NCBI GenBank assembly: GCA_963772805.1
Contig: CAVYYU010000008.1
Coordinates: 372,001 to 436,000, forward strand
Source: Legionella_A sp963772805
GTDB lineage: Bacteria; Pseudomonadota; Gammaproteobacteria; Legionellales; Legionellaceae
Direction of reading: 5' to 3'
DNA: 64,000 nt
A model generated the notes under the pieces. The model worked only from the letters and a program-made list of their open reading frames with translations, was not told where the DNA came from and made no database searches. Numbering within the stretch: position 1 is the stretch's first letter; every line of letters starts with the position of its first letter. Both the position numbers and the translations under genes were made by a program. Positions 43,649 to 52,830 of the stretch are shown piece by piece.

Positions 43649-44248
43649 ATGACAACCATATTGAAGCCCCTCGTCCTATGTGGCGATTACTGCACCTTAG
43701 TACCCTTATCTCAAGAGCATCATGATCATTTAGTAGCAGCAACGAAGGATGGTGAGTTATGGAAATTATGGTATGCATTTGTCCCTGAACCGCAAAAAAT
43801 GAAGAAAAATATAGACCTGCGATTAACAATGCAGGCAGAAGGAACCATGCTGCCATTTGCTGTTATTAATAATCAAACAAAAAAAACCATTGGGATGACC
43901 GCCTATTTAAATATTGATCAAGAAAATCGTCGCATAGAAATAGGGGGGACCTGGTATGCTGAAAGTGCCCAACGAACAGCTATAAATACCGAAAGCAAAC
44001 TGTTAATGCTAACTCACGCATTTGAGTCACTAAATTGCATCGCTGTAGAGTTTCGCACGCACGCTTTTAACCGTCAAAGCCAACACGGGATAGAGCGCCT
44101 AGGCGCTAAGTTGGATGGGGTTTTACGTAATCATATGATCTTGCCTAATGGCACGCTGAGAGATACGTATGTTTACAGTATTATTGCGGGTGAGTGGGGG
44201 GGCGTTAAAGTGCATTTAAATTTTTTGAAGAATGGGGGCGTGGGGTGA
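43649..44248 (+). CDS. GNAT-family N-acetyltransferase (RimJ/RimL-like)
   Basis: An acetyl-CoA-dependent acetyltransferase of about 199 aa. The N-terminal LVPLSQEHHDHLVAATKDGELWKLWY and the middle KKTIGMTAYLNIDQENRRIEIGGTWYAESAQRTAINTESKLLML are the RimL/YdaF-like pattern; ALNC-type FESLNCIAVEFRTHAFNRQSQHGIERLGAKLDGVL is the C-terminal half. Start chosen at 43649, preceded by GAGAAATGAG; the frame is open from 43601. Substrate unknown (protein N-terminus or small molecule). Confidence 0.85.
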   Translation: MTTILKPLVLCGDYCTLVPLSQEHHDHLVAATKDGELWKLWYAFVPEPQKMKKNIDLRLTMQAEGTMLPFAVINNQTKKTIGMTAYLNIDQENRRIEIGGTWYAESAQRTAINTESKLLMLTHAFESLNCIAVEFRTHAFNRQSQHGIERLGAKLDGVLRNHMILPNGTLRDTYVYSIIAGEWGGVKVHLNFLKNGGVG

Positions 44249-44284
44249 AGGCCAATTTATAAATATATAATAGAGAGAGTTGGT

Positions 44285-44304
44285 TATTTATTTATTTATT
44301 TATC
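44285..44304. repeat. Short TATT tandem repeat in a 293-bp gap
   Basis: A simple TATT tetranucleotide repeat of about four to five copies lies in the spacer between the acetyltransferase and the convergent membrane-protein gene (44249-44541). Apart from this, the spacer shows no gene or RNA I can support; a 66-codon minus frame in it has no features of a real gene. Confidence 0.4.
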
Positions 44305-44541
44305 AATTGCCAATCAACCAGAGGATAAAAGGGTGACTATAGAGAACAAATAAATACGAGCATGTGTGACTCAACAAAAATGAAATTGCTAGATAATAAC
44401 GACATCCTTTTCTTTTTAATTAACATGCTCAAAAGAGATCTTCCCCCAAAATAAACCGTCACCTTACTAAAATGATTATAATCATCCAAAGTATACATGG
44501 AATAACTCAAGGTTTGCCTCCCTGGGTTTCGCCGCATGATA

Positions 44542-45576
44542 TTATTCCCTCGAATTTAAAGTCTCTCGCAGTGACTTAGGCAAAAAAGACTGTATTTTTT
44601 GGGTTAATCTCCGTTCGTTTTTTTGCCATAACGTTCCTATAAAGACAATTAAAATTCCAATAGCAGTTAAAGCTATGGGGAAAAATGGACTATCTGCAAA
44701 TACTTGCCAAGCTAAATGTCCAAGGTAAAATGCACAACCTATTGCGCCAAATATAACGAAAACTTTCCTGACGAGCAGCACGCCAACACCAATCATCAAC
44801 AAATTAATGCAAAAATAAAAGAAGCGCGATAATTCATTGCCTGAATCTTGACAGGATAAGCCGCTCCAAAAGGCCATGACACCAAATATATATAACCAAA
44901 AAGCATAATCCTTTGTGTTTCTAGAGCGAACATCCACCCAAAAGGCTAAGAGAACAATCAGCAATCCAAAATAAATTGAAACCAGTGATCTTAGCTCAAA
45001 ATTTAAATACTCTTCTTGCCCTATCATGGCTGCAATGTCCATGGACATATACCACAGGGTTACAGCAATGGGCATAACCATAAAAGGATACTTATATATC
45101 CAGGCTAAGATAATACCAACGGCAAGGGTGCCTAACTCCATGAATACCCAGTTCCATTTTATAAAATAATGATACTCCCGATACACACTGGAGTCTTCAG
45201 GCCACCAACCCATCGCATTTTGTAGTCCATAAATGGCTAGCGGCGTCAGGCAAATTACAAATGTCGCAAAAATTCCTGCGGGAACAACTAAATTTTTTTT
45301 CTTAAACACCGCGGCAAACCCCAGACCCAAAATACCGTAAAGAATGGATAAAATAAAAATCCCCCAACCGCCAAAGCTTTCCCATCCTAAATTCATAAAA
45401 AGGGTCATGGCACCAATTGCTATCAATCCACCGAAATAGTAAATAATATTTGTTAAGTTAAAACTGGGACTGTCATGGGCTTGATCCTTGAGAAATTGAA
45501 ATAATGACTCAGCTTGTTTTGAAGTGACTATTTTCTCTTTTACTGCTTTAGTTAAAAGTTCGCGTGAAATTTTCAT
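44542..45576 (-). CDS. Polytopic membrane protein, DUF2157-like
   Basis: About 344 aa with a soluble N-terminal helix region (ISRELLTKAVKEKIVTSKQAESLFQFL) and nine to ten transmembrane segments, from LTNIIYYFGGLIAIGAMTLF onward to FFPIALTAIGILIVFIGTLW. The N-terminal helix plus membrane core resembles DUF2157 proteins, whose function is unknown. ATG at 45576 chosen over a TTG at 45597. It stands alone between convergent and divergent neighbours. Confidence 0.75.
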   Translation of the reverse strand: MKISRELLTKAVKEKIVTSKQAESLFQFLKDQAHDSPSFNLTNIIYYFGGLIAIGAMTLFMNLGWESFGGWGIFILSILYGILGLGFAAVFKKKNLVVPAGIFATFVICLTPLAIYGLQNAMGWWPEDSSVYREYHYFIKWNWVFMELGTLAVGIILAWIYKYPFMVMPIAVTLWYMSMDIAAMIGQEEYLNFELRSLVSIYFGLLIVLLAFWVDVRSRNTKDYAFWLYIFGVMAFWSGLSCQDSGNELSRFFYFCINLLMIGVGVLLVRKVFVIFGAIGCAFYLGHLAWQVFADSPFFPIALTAIGILIVFIGTLWQKNERRLTQKIQSFLPKSLRETLNSRE

Positions 45577-45724
45577 GATTTTCTGACGGTAGAACAAGAT
45601 TAATTAGATTATAGAAGAAATATTTCAACAGAGTTTGGCTAGCTTGCGTAATAGCGACTATATTTTTTATTGTCCGTGCTAATCTAAGCTATAGTCAATT
45701 TAAGTTTGGTGTATAAGGGATAAT

Positions 45725-47131
45725 ATGACAAAAGAGTTTCTTGAGAATGTCACATTTGACGAGATTAGTCTTGGCCTGCAGGCGAGCCTAAGTAAAACAC
45801 TAACACAGGATGATATCGCATTGTTTGCCGCCATGTCGGGTGACCTGAATCCTGCGCACCTGGATGCATCGTTTGCAAAAAACGATATCTTTCATGGCAT
45901 TGTTAGTCATGGGATGTGGACGGGCTCGCTAATTTCAGCACTTCTTGGAACAGTATTGCCGGGCCCGGGTACGGTCTACCTGGAACAGGATATTAAATTC
46001 AAAAAACCGGTGCGTATAGGCGACACTATCACTATTACTCTTACCGCGCATGAAAAACGTGCCGTGAAAGCGATAGTCATATTTGATTGCAATGGTGTTA
46101 ATCAGCGGGGTGAATTAGTCGTTGAAGGGCTTGCCACCGTTATTGCACCCACTCAAAAAATACGTGTTGAACGAAGCAGTTTGCCTGAGGTGGAAGTTCA
46201 TAATCTTGACCGCTTTAATGCCATCATTCAGTCTTGTGCAAGTTTGCCAGCTATTAAAACGGCCATTGTCCATCCTGTTAAAGCTGACAGCCTGCAGGCA
46301 ACACTTGATTCAGTGAATGCAGGACTCATTGTTCCTATTCTAATTGGACCTGTAAGCAAAATTAAATCGGCCGCTAAAGAAGCTGGGATTGATATATCAT
46401 CATGGGAAATCATCGATGTAGCGCATAGTGATGCTGCAGCGGCAAAAGCTGCCGAATTGGCGGCGACTGGGCAGGTTGCGGCGATCATGAAAGGCTCGCT
46501 CACCACCCATGACTTGCTGGCAGCGATTGTTCCGGCTTCAGCGAACCTGCGTACCAAGCACCGCATTACCCATGTTTATATTATGGATGTATCCTCCTAT
46601 CATAAGCCGTTAATCATAACGGATGCGGCGATAAATATTGCGCCGAATGCCGAGGACAAGGCTGATATTTGTCAAAATGCCATCAATTTTTGGCGGGTAT
46701 TGTATGGTGAGGACACTAAACCCAAAGTAGCAATTCTTGCCGCTACGGAATTCATCAATCCAAAAATGCAGGCGACGGTTGATGCCGCCATCCTGTGTAA
46801 AATGGCTGATCGAGGACAAATCACTGATGGGATCCTCGACGGACCGCTAGCCTTTGATAATGCAATTAACAAGGATGCAGCCATAGAAAAGGGTATCGTT
46901 TCAGATGTAGCGGGCGACGCGGACATTCTTTTGGTTCCTGATATTGAGTCAGGCAATATCCTCGCCAAGCAACTTACGTTTTTTGGACACGCGGATGCGG
47001 CAGGTATTGTGTTGGGCGCGCGCGTGCCTATCATGCTCTATAGCCGAGCGGACTCGCTGCGCACTAAACTCTTATCTTGTGCCTTAGCGGTAAAAATAGT
47101 GGCAGCTCGTCAGGCAGGAAAAATTAAATGA
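45725..47131 (+). CDS. Bifunctional MaoC-like hydratase / phosphate acetyl(butyryl)transferase
   Basis: A 468-aa fusion. The N-terminal 140 aa is a MaoC/hotdog domain (AAMSGDLNPAHLDASFAKNDIF, GIVSHGMWTGSLISALLGTVLPGPGT) with the D-x-N-P-x-H signature of R-specific enoyl-CoA hydratases. The C-terminal 310 aa is the short Pta/Ptb family (AELAATGQVAAIMKGSLTTHDLL, RITHVYIMDV, DGPLAFDNAINKDAA, SGNILAKQLTFFG). It would turn acyl-CoA plus phosphate into acyl phosphate. Its stop overlaps the ackA start (ATGA), so the acyl phosphate is passed to the kinase next door to make ATP. Confidence 0.93.
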   Translation: MTKEFLENVTFDEISLGLQASLSKTLTQDDIALFAAMSGDLNPAHLDASFAKNDIFHGIVSHGMWTGSLISALLGTVLPGPGTVYLEQDIKFKKPVRIGDTITITLTAHEKRAVKAIVIFDCNGVNQRGELVVEGLATVIAPTQKIRVERSSLPEVEVHNLDRFNAIIQSCASLPAIKTAIVHPVKADSLQATLDSVNAGLIVPILIGPVSKIKSAAKEAGIDISSWEIIDVAHSDAAAAKAAELAATGQVAAIMKGSLTTHDLLAAIVPASANLRTKHRITHVYIMDVSSYHKPLIITDAAINIAPNAEDKADICQNAINFWRVLYGEDTKPKVAILAATEFINPKMQATVDAAILCKMADRGQITDGILDGPLAFDNAINKDAAIEKGIVSDVAGDADILLVPDIESGNILAKQLTFFGHADAAGIVLGARVPIMLYSRADSLRTKLLSCALAVKIVAARQAGKIK

Positions 47132-48258
47132 CCCAAGCAGCTATGAGCAGCATTCTTGTCATTAATGCAGGCTCCTCCAGCGTAAAATTTCAATTGTTTA
47201 CAAAGCAAACTGATCTGCAGCTTTTAGCGCGCGGCAAAATCTATGGTTTGGGTAGTTCGCCTGTGTTTAATGCAACAGATGAAACAGTGTCACAGAGAAG
47301 TAAACACCCGTTGCCAGCTGATTGTACTCATGAACAGGCGCTGCGGCATATTCTCGACTGGATTGGCGGCCAAAATTTGGCGAAGCATATCAGTGCCACA
47401 GCGCATCGAGTGGTTCATGGCGGGGAGGAATTCACCTCCAGCATACAAATAACGCCACCAATTTTGGCTCGTTTACGTGAACTCATTCCTTTGGCACCTC
47501 TTCACCAACCGCATAATATCGCCGCAATTGAGATGATCAACTCACTGATGCCGGGTGTTGAGCAGATAGCCTGTTTTGATACAGCTTTTCATGCCAAGCA
47601 CGGGCCTCTGTTCACAACCTATGCGTTGCCGTTAAAACTGCGGCAAGAAGGTATCCGCCGCTATGGGTTCCATGGGCTTTCTTATGAATGGATTGTGCAT
47701 TCACTACGCCTTCATTCTTCGAAGTTGGTAAAAGGTCGTGTTATTGCCGCACACTTAGGCAATGGTGCAAGTTTATGCGCTATAAATAAAGGTGCGAGCG
47801 TTGATACAACGATGGGGCTAACGGCACTTGACGGTCTGCCGATGGGAACGCGTTGCGGAAATCTTGATCCAGGGGCCGTTATTTACATGATTCGTGATCT
47901 TGGCTTATCTGCCAATGAGGCTGAGTTGATTTTTTATAATGAATCCGGACTGCTTGGATTATCAGGATTGAGTGGCGATGTTAGTATTTTGCAAGCCAGT
48001 GAGGATCCGCAAGCAAAATTTGCCCTCGACTATTTCTGCCTGAGGACAGCCCAATTGATGGGCATGATGGCGGTGGCACTTGGTGGCGTCGATGGTATTG
48101 TGTTTACCGGTGGCATCGGGGAGAATTCGCAATTAGTGCGCGACCAAATTCTACAGCACCTTACTTTCTTTAAACCATTTGCAACGCTTGTTATCCCTGC
48201 TAATGAAGAACGAATGATGGCGATGCATGCAATCCATCTTCTCGGGAAGAAGAAATAA
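47128..48258 (+). CDS. ackA: Acetate kinase
   Basis: Interconverts acetyl phosphate plus ADP with acetate plus ATP. 376 aa with the N-terminal ILVINAGSSSVKFQLF signature, THRVVHGGEEF-like AHRVVHGGEEFTSS, IACFDTAFHAKHG, RRYGFHGLSYEW, AHLGNGASLCAI and GTRCGNLDPGAV; C-terminal FTGGIGENSQLVRDQIL. It is slightly shorter than E. coli AckA (400 aa). Translationally coupled to the MaoC-Pta gene. Together they give substrate-level ATP production or acetyl-phosphate control. Confidence 0.95.
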   Translation: MTQAAMSSILVINAGSSSVKFQLFTKQTDLQLLARGKIYGLGSSPVFNATDETVSQRSKHPLPADCTHEQALRHILDWIGGQNLAKHISATAHRVVHGGEEFTSSIQITPPILARLRELIPLAPLHQPHNIAAIEMINSLMPGVEQIACFDTAFHAKHGPLFTTYALPLKLRQEGIRRYGFHGLSYEWIVHSLRLHSSKLVKGRVIAAHLGNGASLCAINKGASVDTTMGLTALDGLPMGTRCGNLDPGAVIYMIRDLGLSANEAELIFYNESGLLGLSGLSGDVSILQASEDPQAKFALDYFCLRTAQLMGMMAVALGGVDGIVFTGGIGENSQLVRDQILQHLTFFKPFATLVIPANEERMMAMHAIHLLGKKK

Positions 48259-48319
48259 TTCGGCATCAAATCCTGCGATCGCACGTCACTTCTTATATCC
48301 TCAAAATAAAGCAGATGAT

Positions 48320-50188
48320 TTATTCTGAATACCCTGGTAAATCAATTTTAATCTTTCCACCCCAGGTTAATCGCAGCGCATTTAAAATCGCTAGTACATC
48401 GATAAATTCCTGCAATACGGCCCCAGTTACCGGGTTAATGTAGCCAGCTGCCGCAAATCCCATACCAATAATACTGAGCAACATACCGCCTAAAGCTGTT
48501 TGCAAGGCAATGGTGCGGGTATTTAAGCTGAGGTGGATTAACTCATCGACGCTGCTTAATGTGTTGTCCATGATAACAGCACCGGCGGCTTCTGCCGTGA
48601 TATTGCTATATTGTCCGAAAGCAATGCCTACAGTGGCGGCGGTTAATGCTGGGGCGTCGTTTATGCCGTCACCCATGAAGACGGTAGGTGCTAAGGCCGT
48701 TTCATGGCGTACAATAGCAAGTTTCTGCTCAGGACTTTGTGAGGCATGTGTTTCAGTTAGCTTTAATAACATACCTAAATAATTAACCTCTGATTCGCGA
48801 TCGCCAGAGACTAGCATTATTTTTGTAAATTGATGTGCGGGTGATAAATGGCTGATGAAGGGTTGACTGTCTGCTCGCGGTGCATCCTGAAAATGCAATG
48901 CGGCGGCATAATTATCATCTAACAGAATAATACACTCTAGCCCAGGTGATGCAGGGGGTAGCAAATCAGCAGATTGAGGCATGACGTTTAGCAGTTTTTT
49001 TCGACTGGTCACTTGAATGCGGTGTTCATCTATGATCCCATGCAGTCCTTGACCGGGTGTTTCTGAGACATTAGATGACTCAATTAGCAGTATTTTCTGT
49101 TCTTTGGCAGCACTCAAAATTGCATTTGCGAGCGGGTGTTTGGAGTAGCGCTCCAGGCTGGCCACGTATTGTAAAATAGTCACAGAATCATAGTTTGGTG
49201 CTGTAATAATCGAAGTTAAGGACGGTTTGCCATAAGTGAGCGTGCCTGTTTTATCAAAAATTGCCGTGCGGCAGGTTGGCAGACGCTCAAGAACCGTAGG
49301 ATCTTTGATGATGATCCCACGTTTTGCTGCCATTGAAATAGCACTAATCAAGGTGATTGGGATTGCTATCAATAAAGGGCAGGGGGTGGCGATCACCAAA
49401 ATAGCAAGAAAACGTATTGCATCCCCAGTGAAAAACCAGACTGAACATGCAAATATAAGAGCTATCGGGGTAAAAATAGCGCCGATTTGATCGCCAAGCC
49501 GTCTTAAAGTAGGACGTTTTTGTTCCGCTTCTTGCAAGACTTCTACAATGGCTGCATAGCGTGAATCAGCCGCAAGTTTGGTTGTTTGTATTACTAATAC
49601 CGATTCGCCGTTGATAGCGCCAGATAAAACAGCGGTTCCAGGGGCCTTAGAGATCTGATAAGGCTCACCCGTCAGATATGACTCATCCATGGAACCATGC
49701 CCCTCAATAACAAGACCATCTACCGGGCAAGTTTCATGGGGATAAATAACAATTTCATCTTCTATTTGGATGGCTTGTAACGGTATATCTTCAATCTGAC
49801 TGTTTAATTTTCGATGAGCAATGGCTGGCATACGTGCAACAAGTGCAAGCAGAACCGAGGAGGCTTTGCGCATCGCATAATATTCAAGTGTTTGACCGCT
49901 GGCAAGCATTAGTACGATGAAGGTGGCGGCAAGATATTGATGTAAAAATACGCCAGTTACTAATGCAATCGCGGCTAATGAGTCCGCTCCTAAATTGCGT
50001 TGAAATAGTTTAAATATAATTTGCAATAATAACGGCACCCCGCCGATGAGCAGGGTGAACAGCAGAGGGGTATTAGCGAAGGGCAAGTTAAATACTTGCA
50101 TAATAATATGTATAGTTATTGCAACTAACGACAATAACCCTATATAGAATTGCCATTTTGATTTGCCTGCAATGGAAGCCAGGTTCAT
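48320..50188 (-). CDS. Heavy-metal-type P1B ATPase without N-terminal metal domain
   Basis: A cation-translocating P-type ATPase, about 622 aa. The start at 50188 is chosen because its ATG shares one base with the TAA stop of the MAPEG gene (TAATG); the frame runs on to 50296 but has no support there. Seen: actuator YLTGEPYQIS, ion-site IATPCPLLIAIP, phosphorylation site FDKTGTLTYGKP, the P1B-diagnostic SKHPLANAI, and hinge FMGDGINDAPALTAATVGIAFG. No N-terminal CxxC metal-binding domain is present and the membrane motif is TPCP rather than CPC, so the metal cannot be assigned safely. Confidence 0.92.
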   Translation of the reverse strand: MNLASIAGKSKWQFYIGLLSLVAITIHIIMQVFNLPFANTPLLFTLLIGGVPLLLQIIFKLFQRNLGADSLAAIALVTGVFLHQYLAATFIVLMLASGQTLEYYAMRKASSVLLALVARMPAIAHRKLNSQIEDIPLQAIQIEDEIVIYPHETCPVDGLVIEGHGSMDESYLTGEPYQISKAPGTAVLSGAINGESVLVIQTTKLAADSRYAAIVEVLQEAEQKRPTLRRLGDQIGAIFTPIALIFACSVWFFTGDAIRFLAILVIATPCPLLIAIPITLISAISMAAKRGIIIKDPTVLERLPTCRTAIFDKTGTLTYGKPSLTSIITAPNYDSVTILQYVASLERYSKHPLANAILSAAKEQKILLIESSNVSETPGQGLHGIIDEHRIQVTSRKKLLNVMPQSADLLPPASPGLECIILLDDNYAAALHFQDAPRADSQPFISHLSPAHQFTKIMLVSGDRESEVNYLGMLLKLTETHASQSPEQKLAIVRHETALAPTVFMGDGINDAPALTAATVGIAFGQYSNITAEAAGAVIMDNTLSSVDELIHLSLNTRTIALQTALGGMLLSIIGMGFAAAGYINPVTGAVLQEFIDVLAILNALRLTWGGKIKIDLPGYSE

Positions 50189-50577
50189 TATGGGATGGAT
50201 AACCAAATAATGCTGAGTGACGAAATAAGGCTTACGGCCCAAATGCTCGAACGCAAGGTTGACCAGTTGAGTAAATAAAACAGGTGGTAAACACATCTTG
50301 CTAGTAAATAGACAATTGCAAGGGTTTGTATAGCGATGCTTGTATGGTTAGTGGCAATTGCAGTGAGACACGCTGCTGAAAATATAATTAACGACTCAAA
50401 ACTATTTTGATGCGCGCTAACGGCTCGTGCCCCAAATCCTGTTAGTAATGCTTGTTGTGCTCTGGGGTGATTATTATCATATCCACCCGGTAACTTATTC
50501 ATAGCGATGGCCACTGGGATTTTTGCAAAATAGGGGAAAAGACATGCAACAAAAAGACATACAATTAAAGTAAACAT
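50188..50577 (-). CDS. MAPEG-family membrane protein
   Basis: A 129-aa, four-helix membrane protein of the MAPEG group (membrane-associated proteins in eicosanoid and glutathione metabolism). The typical NHPRAQQALLTGFGARAVSAHQNSFESLIIFSAA region (helix 1-2 loop with Arg, Gln and HQN) and LLARCVYHLFYLLNW are visible. The stop overlaps the ATG of the P-type ATPase downstream. Function in bacteria is usually unknown; glutathione-related chemistry is inferred from family only. Preceded by the heptamer repeat at 50680-50742. Confidence 0.88.
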   Translation of the reverse strand: MFTLIVCLFVACLFPYFAKIPVAIAMNKLPGGYDNNHPRAQQALLTGFGARAVSAHQNSFESLIIFSAACLTAIATNHTSIAIQTLAIVYLLARCVYHLFYLLNWSTLRSSIWAVSLISSLSIIWLSIP

Positions 50578-50679
50578 CCGTACCTTGATTAATAAAGATT
50601 AGTTGTAATTTTATACTAGAGGATTTCAGGATGTAAGCATAGTTTTTTGTGGTATTTCTAGTGCAATGTACATAATTAA

Positions 50680-50742
50680 GTAGCTTGTAGCTTGTAGCTT
50701 GTAGCTTGTAGCTTGTAGCTTGTAGCTTGTAGCTTGTAGGTT
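50680..50742. repeat. Heptanucleotide tandem repeat (8 perfect + 1 imperfect copy)
   Basis: GTAGCTT is repeated exactly eight times (50680-50735) and once more as GTAGGTT. It lies downstream of the deacetylase stop (50760) and about 100 bp upstream of the MAPEG start, both on the minus strand. Copy number is likely to vary by slippage; a change would alter promoter spacing or the leader of the MAPEG-ATPase unit. Confidence 0.95.
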
Positions 50743-50759
50743 GCAAGCATGCAGCCCAA

Positions 50760-51605
50760 TTAATCCCAAGCCAGAAAATTATCCAAATGGAGTTTGTTTT
50801 TAAGACCCGACTTTTTAGCAAGAGTTTTTGATGGCTTGTTGATTGTTTTTAAGGCCTCATCCAAACTCACGATTGTGTAACCATTTTGCCGGTAAAGATT
50901 GATGATATCAGGCAAAACATAGGCATTGAGCAGGTTCGAGTGGATTAATAAAATTTGTGATTGCTCTGGTTTATGTGCCTGATGATTACGCTCCTCGGCT
51001 TGCAGCGTTTGTTGCCAGATAAAATCAAGATAACAGGCCTTTAATACGTTAAGAAACGAGCGCCGTTCTTTTTCTTGTACGGTTAATAAAAGCTGATTAA
51101 ATACAAAATCTTTACTGTCTACAGTAACGGGTGCGACTAAATAGCTTTTCGATGAAAGGTAATTTAAAACCATGTCTTTCTTGGCACCTTGCCCCATGGC
51201 CAAGTATGGGTAGCGAAAATATTTAGGCTCAGAGAGCACAGGTGACAGTATCCTGTCTGCTTCTTCAATTTCGTGGATATAAGCTTGCGTATTGACACTG
51301 TTTAAATTGGTGTGAGACAGGGTGTGATTGCCAAGTCCAAGCCCTGCATCATGAAACTTACGCAGTACGTCCCAGTTCTCAGGATTGATTGTTCCTGCAA
51401 TCACAAAACCAGTCAGTGGCGCTTCACTCGATTTTGCAGCATCAATAATCATATTCAAATGAAAATTTTTGCTTTCGCCAACGAAGGGTAAATCATCAAT
51501 TGTGATTGCAATTTGTCGTTGTTGCTGTGCAACGGCTGCATGGGTGAATAATGATACTAACAGCAGGGGAAGCAGTAATTTTTTAAACAAAGCTTTAATT
51601 CTCAT
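50760..51605 (-). CDS. Exported polysaccharide deacetylase (NodB-like)
   Basis: About 281 aa from the ATG at 51605, which gives an N-terminal signal peptide (MRIKALFKKLLLPLLLVSLF, cleaved near HAAVAQ); a frame open to 51677 only adds an unlikely tail. The NodB catalytic motifs are visible: motif 1 ITIDDLPF (Asp pair), motif 2 LGNHTLSHTNLNS (HxxxH metal site) and motif 3 FRYPYLAMGQGAK. C-terminal ILLIHSNLLNAY matches motif 5 (His). It probably deacetylates an extracytoplasmic glycan such as peptidoglycan; substrate unknown. Confidence 0.88.
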   Translation of the reverse strand: MRIKALFKKLLLPLLLVSLFTHAAVAQQQRQIAITIDDLPFVGESKNFHLNMIIDAAKSSEAPLTGFVIAGTINPENWDVLRKFHDAGLGLGNHTLSHTNLNSVNTQAYIHEIEEADRILSPVLSEPKYFRYPYLAMGQGAKKDMVLNYLSSKSYLVAPVTVDSKDFVFNQLLLTVQEKERRSFLNVLKACYLDFIWQQTLQAEERNHQAHKPEQSQILLIHSNLLNAYVLPDIINLYRQNGYTIVSLDEALKTINKPSKTLAKKSGLKNKLHLDNFLAWD

Positions 51606-51820
51606 TTTGTGTTTAGTTAGTTGAAGATACAGTAGTATACAAACGGCGATAATACGGCATCGTGATACTGTAAACAATCAAATTGATGTTTAAGATGGCA
51701 GTTACATTAATGGATAGATCGTAAGAGCAAGTTTTTCTTCCGGAGAGAGTGTCCAACATCGCTTTCTCCCTCGAAGGAGGGGTGGTTGAAGGGTACTAAA
51801 CTAGATCTTTATCTCGAAAA

Positions 51821-52819
51821 TTATTTAGAACAAAGCGTCAGTGCCATTTGCTCAAAGGCGTGCCAAACACGCTCACTGCGATTGGATTTAATTTGCTCAT
51901 CCACCTGCGCGCTAAAATGTAACAACTGATACAGTTTGTCTGGCGATATACGTGCCAATGTTGTTTGGTACAAATTAGCGCGCTGAGGCCATATTTTTAG
52001 TTGATTGCAGGCGGCGGTAAACGCTACGGCTTGCTTAAGCAAGTGCGATAATTGAATGAGCAGCCGAATTTCTTGTGAAAAGAGCCATAAAATCAAGGTC
52101 GGTTCTGTGTGATCAAGCGAGGCTCGGCGCAAGAGATGAATCGCTTTTTTTCCATTGGCAGTCAAGCAGGCGTCTGCTAATTCATACAGTTGGTAATCGC
52201 ATTGATCAATCAGTTGTTCTAATACGTCACTTGGCGTTAGTGCTTCATCAGCGTTACTAATCAACTTAAGCTTTTCGATAACCTGCGCACAGGCGAGCAT
52301 GTTGCCTTGGGTGTATTGATGAATGAGGGCAGGGATCTCTGACTGAAAATTTATTGAACTTGCCTGCAATTGTCCACGTATCCAATTCTGCAAAGCCGCA
52401 GGGGGCAGTGCGTACACTTGGACAATCACTATGTGCTCATTATTGGTAAGCCATTGTAATTGCTTGGCGGTTATATTCGGGGCGCGCAGTATTATCAGGC
52501 AGCGAGGATTGATTTGCTGTAGATATGTGTTCAGGATCTCTTTACCGGCCGTATCGATGGATTTTTTATCACAGCGCGCATCCAGCATAACCAATTCTGA
52601 AAATAGAGAGTAGCTATTTGCTTCCTCCAAGAGCATATTCCAATCACTAGCCGCATTCAGATGCAGCGTCGTCTCATCTGTTTCACCTTTTTGGCGCCAG
52701 GCTTTCTTAATCGAGAAAGCGGCATCATTGACCAGGTAATGCTCCTGCCCAAGCAAAACATAAATAGCATGAAGTTTATGGTTTAAATTTGCTGCTAACG
52801 ACGGATGTTTAATAAGCAT
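51821..52819 (-). CDS. holA: DNA polymerase III subunit delta
   Basis: The clamp-loader subunit that opens the beta clamp. 332 aa (E. coli 343). The N-terminal AIYVLLGQEHYLVNDAAFSIKKAWRQKG is the classic HolA start, followed by SLFSELVMLDAR and the domain II/III helices with AYALPPAALQNWIRGQL-like VYALPPAALQNWIR and YTQGNMLACAQVIEKLKLI. It lies 11 bp after lptE on the minus strand; leuS-lptE-holA is the conserved gammaproteobacterial order. Confidence 0.93.
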   Translation of the reverse strand: MLIKHPSLAANLNHKLHAIYVLLGQEHYLVNDAAFSIKKAWRQKGETDETTLHLNAASDWNMLLEEANSYSLFSELVMLDARCDKKSIDTAGKEILNTYLQQINPRCLIILRAPNITAKQLQWLTNNEHIVIVQVYALPPAALQNWIRGQLQASSINFQSEIPALIHQYTQGNMLACAQVIEKLKLISNADEALTPSDVLEQLIDQCDYQLYELADACLTANGKKAIHLLRRASLDHTEPTLILWLFSQEIRLLIQLSHLLKQAVAFTAACNQLKIWPQRANLYQTTLARISPDKLYQLLHFSAQVDEQIKSNRSERVWHAFEQMALTLCSK

Positions 52820-52830
52820 GTCAACACGCC

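Noticed and set aside
44337..44537. A 66-codon minus-strand frame between the acetyltransferase and the membrane protein
   Set aside because: No ribosome-binding site or recognisable features; placed in AT-rich spacer DNA.
50680..50742. The heptamer array as a CRISPR or origin iteron array
   Set aside because: Units are seven bases with no spacers and no nearby cas or replication genes.
50495..50821. A 108-codon minus frame through the heptamer repeat, coding a repeated SYKLQAT-like peptide
   Set aside because: It overlaps the deacetylase and MAPEG genes in another frame and is explained by the repeat.
51768..51781. CCCTC-GAAG-GAGGG hairpin between holA and the deacetylase as a terminator
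   Set aside because: Only five base pairs and no U-run; too weak to call.
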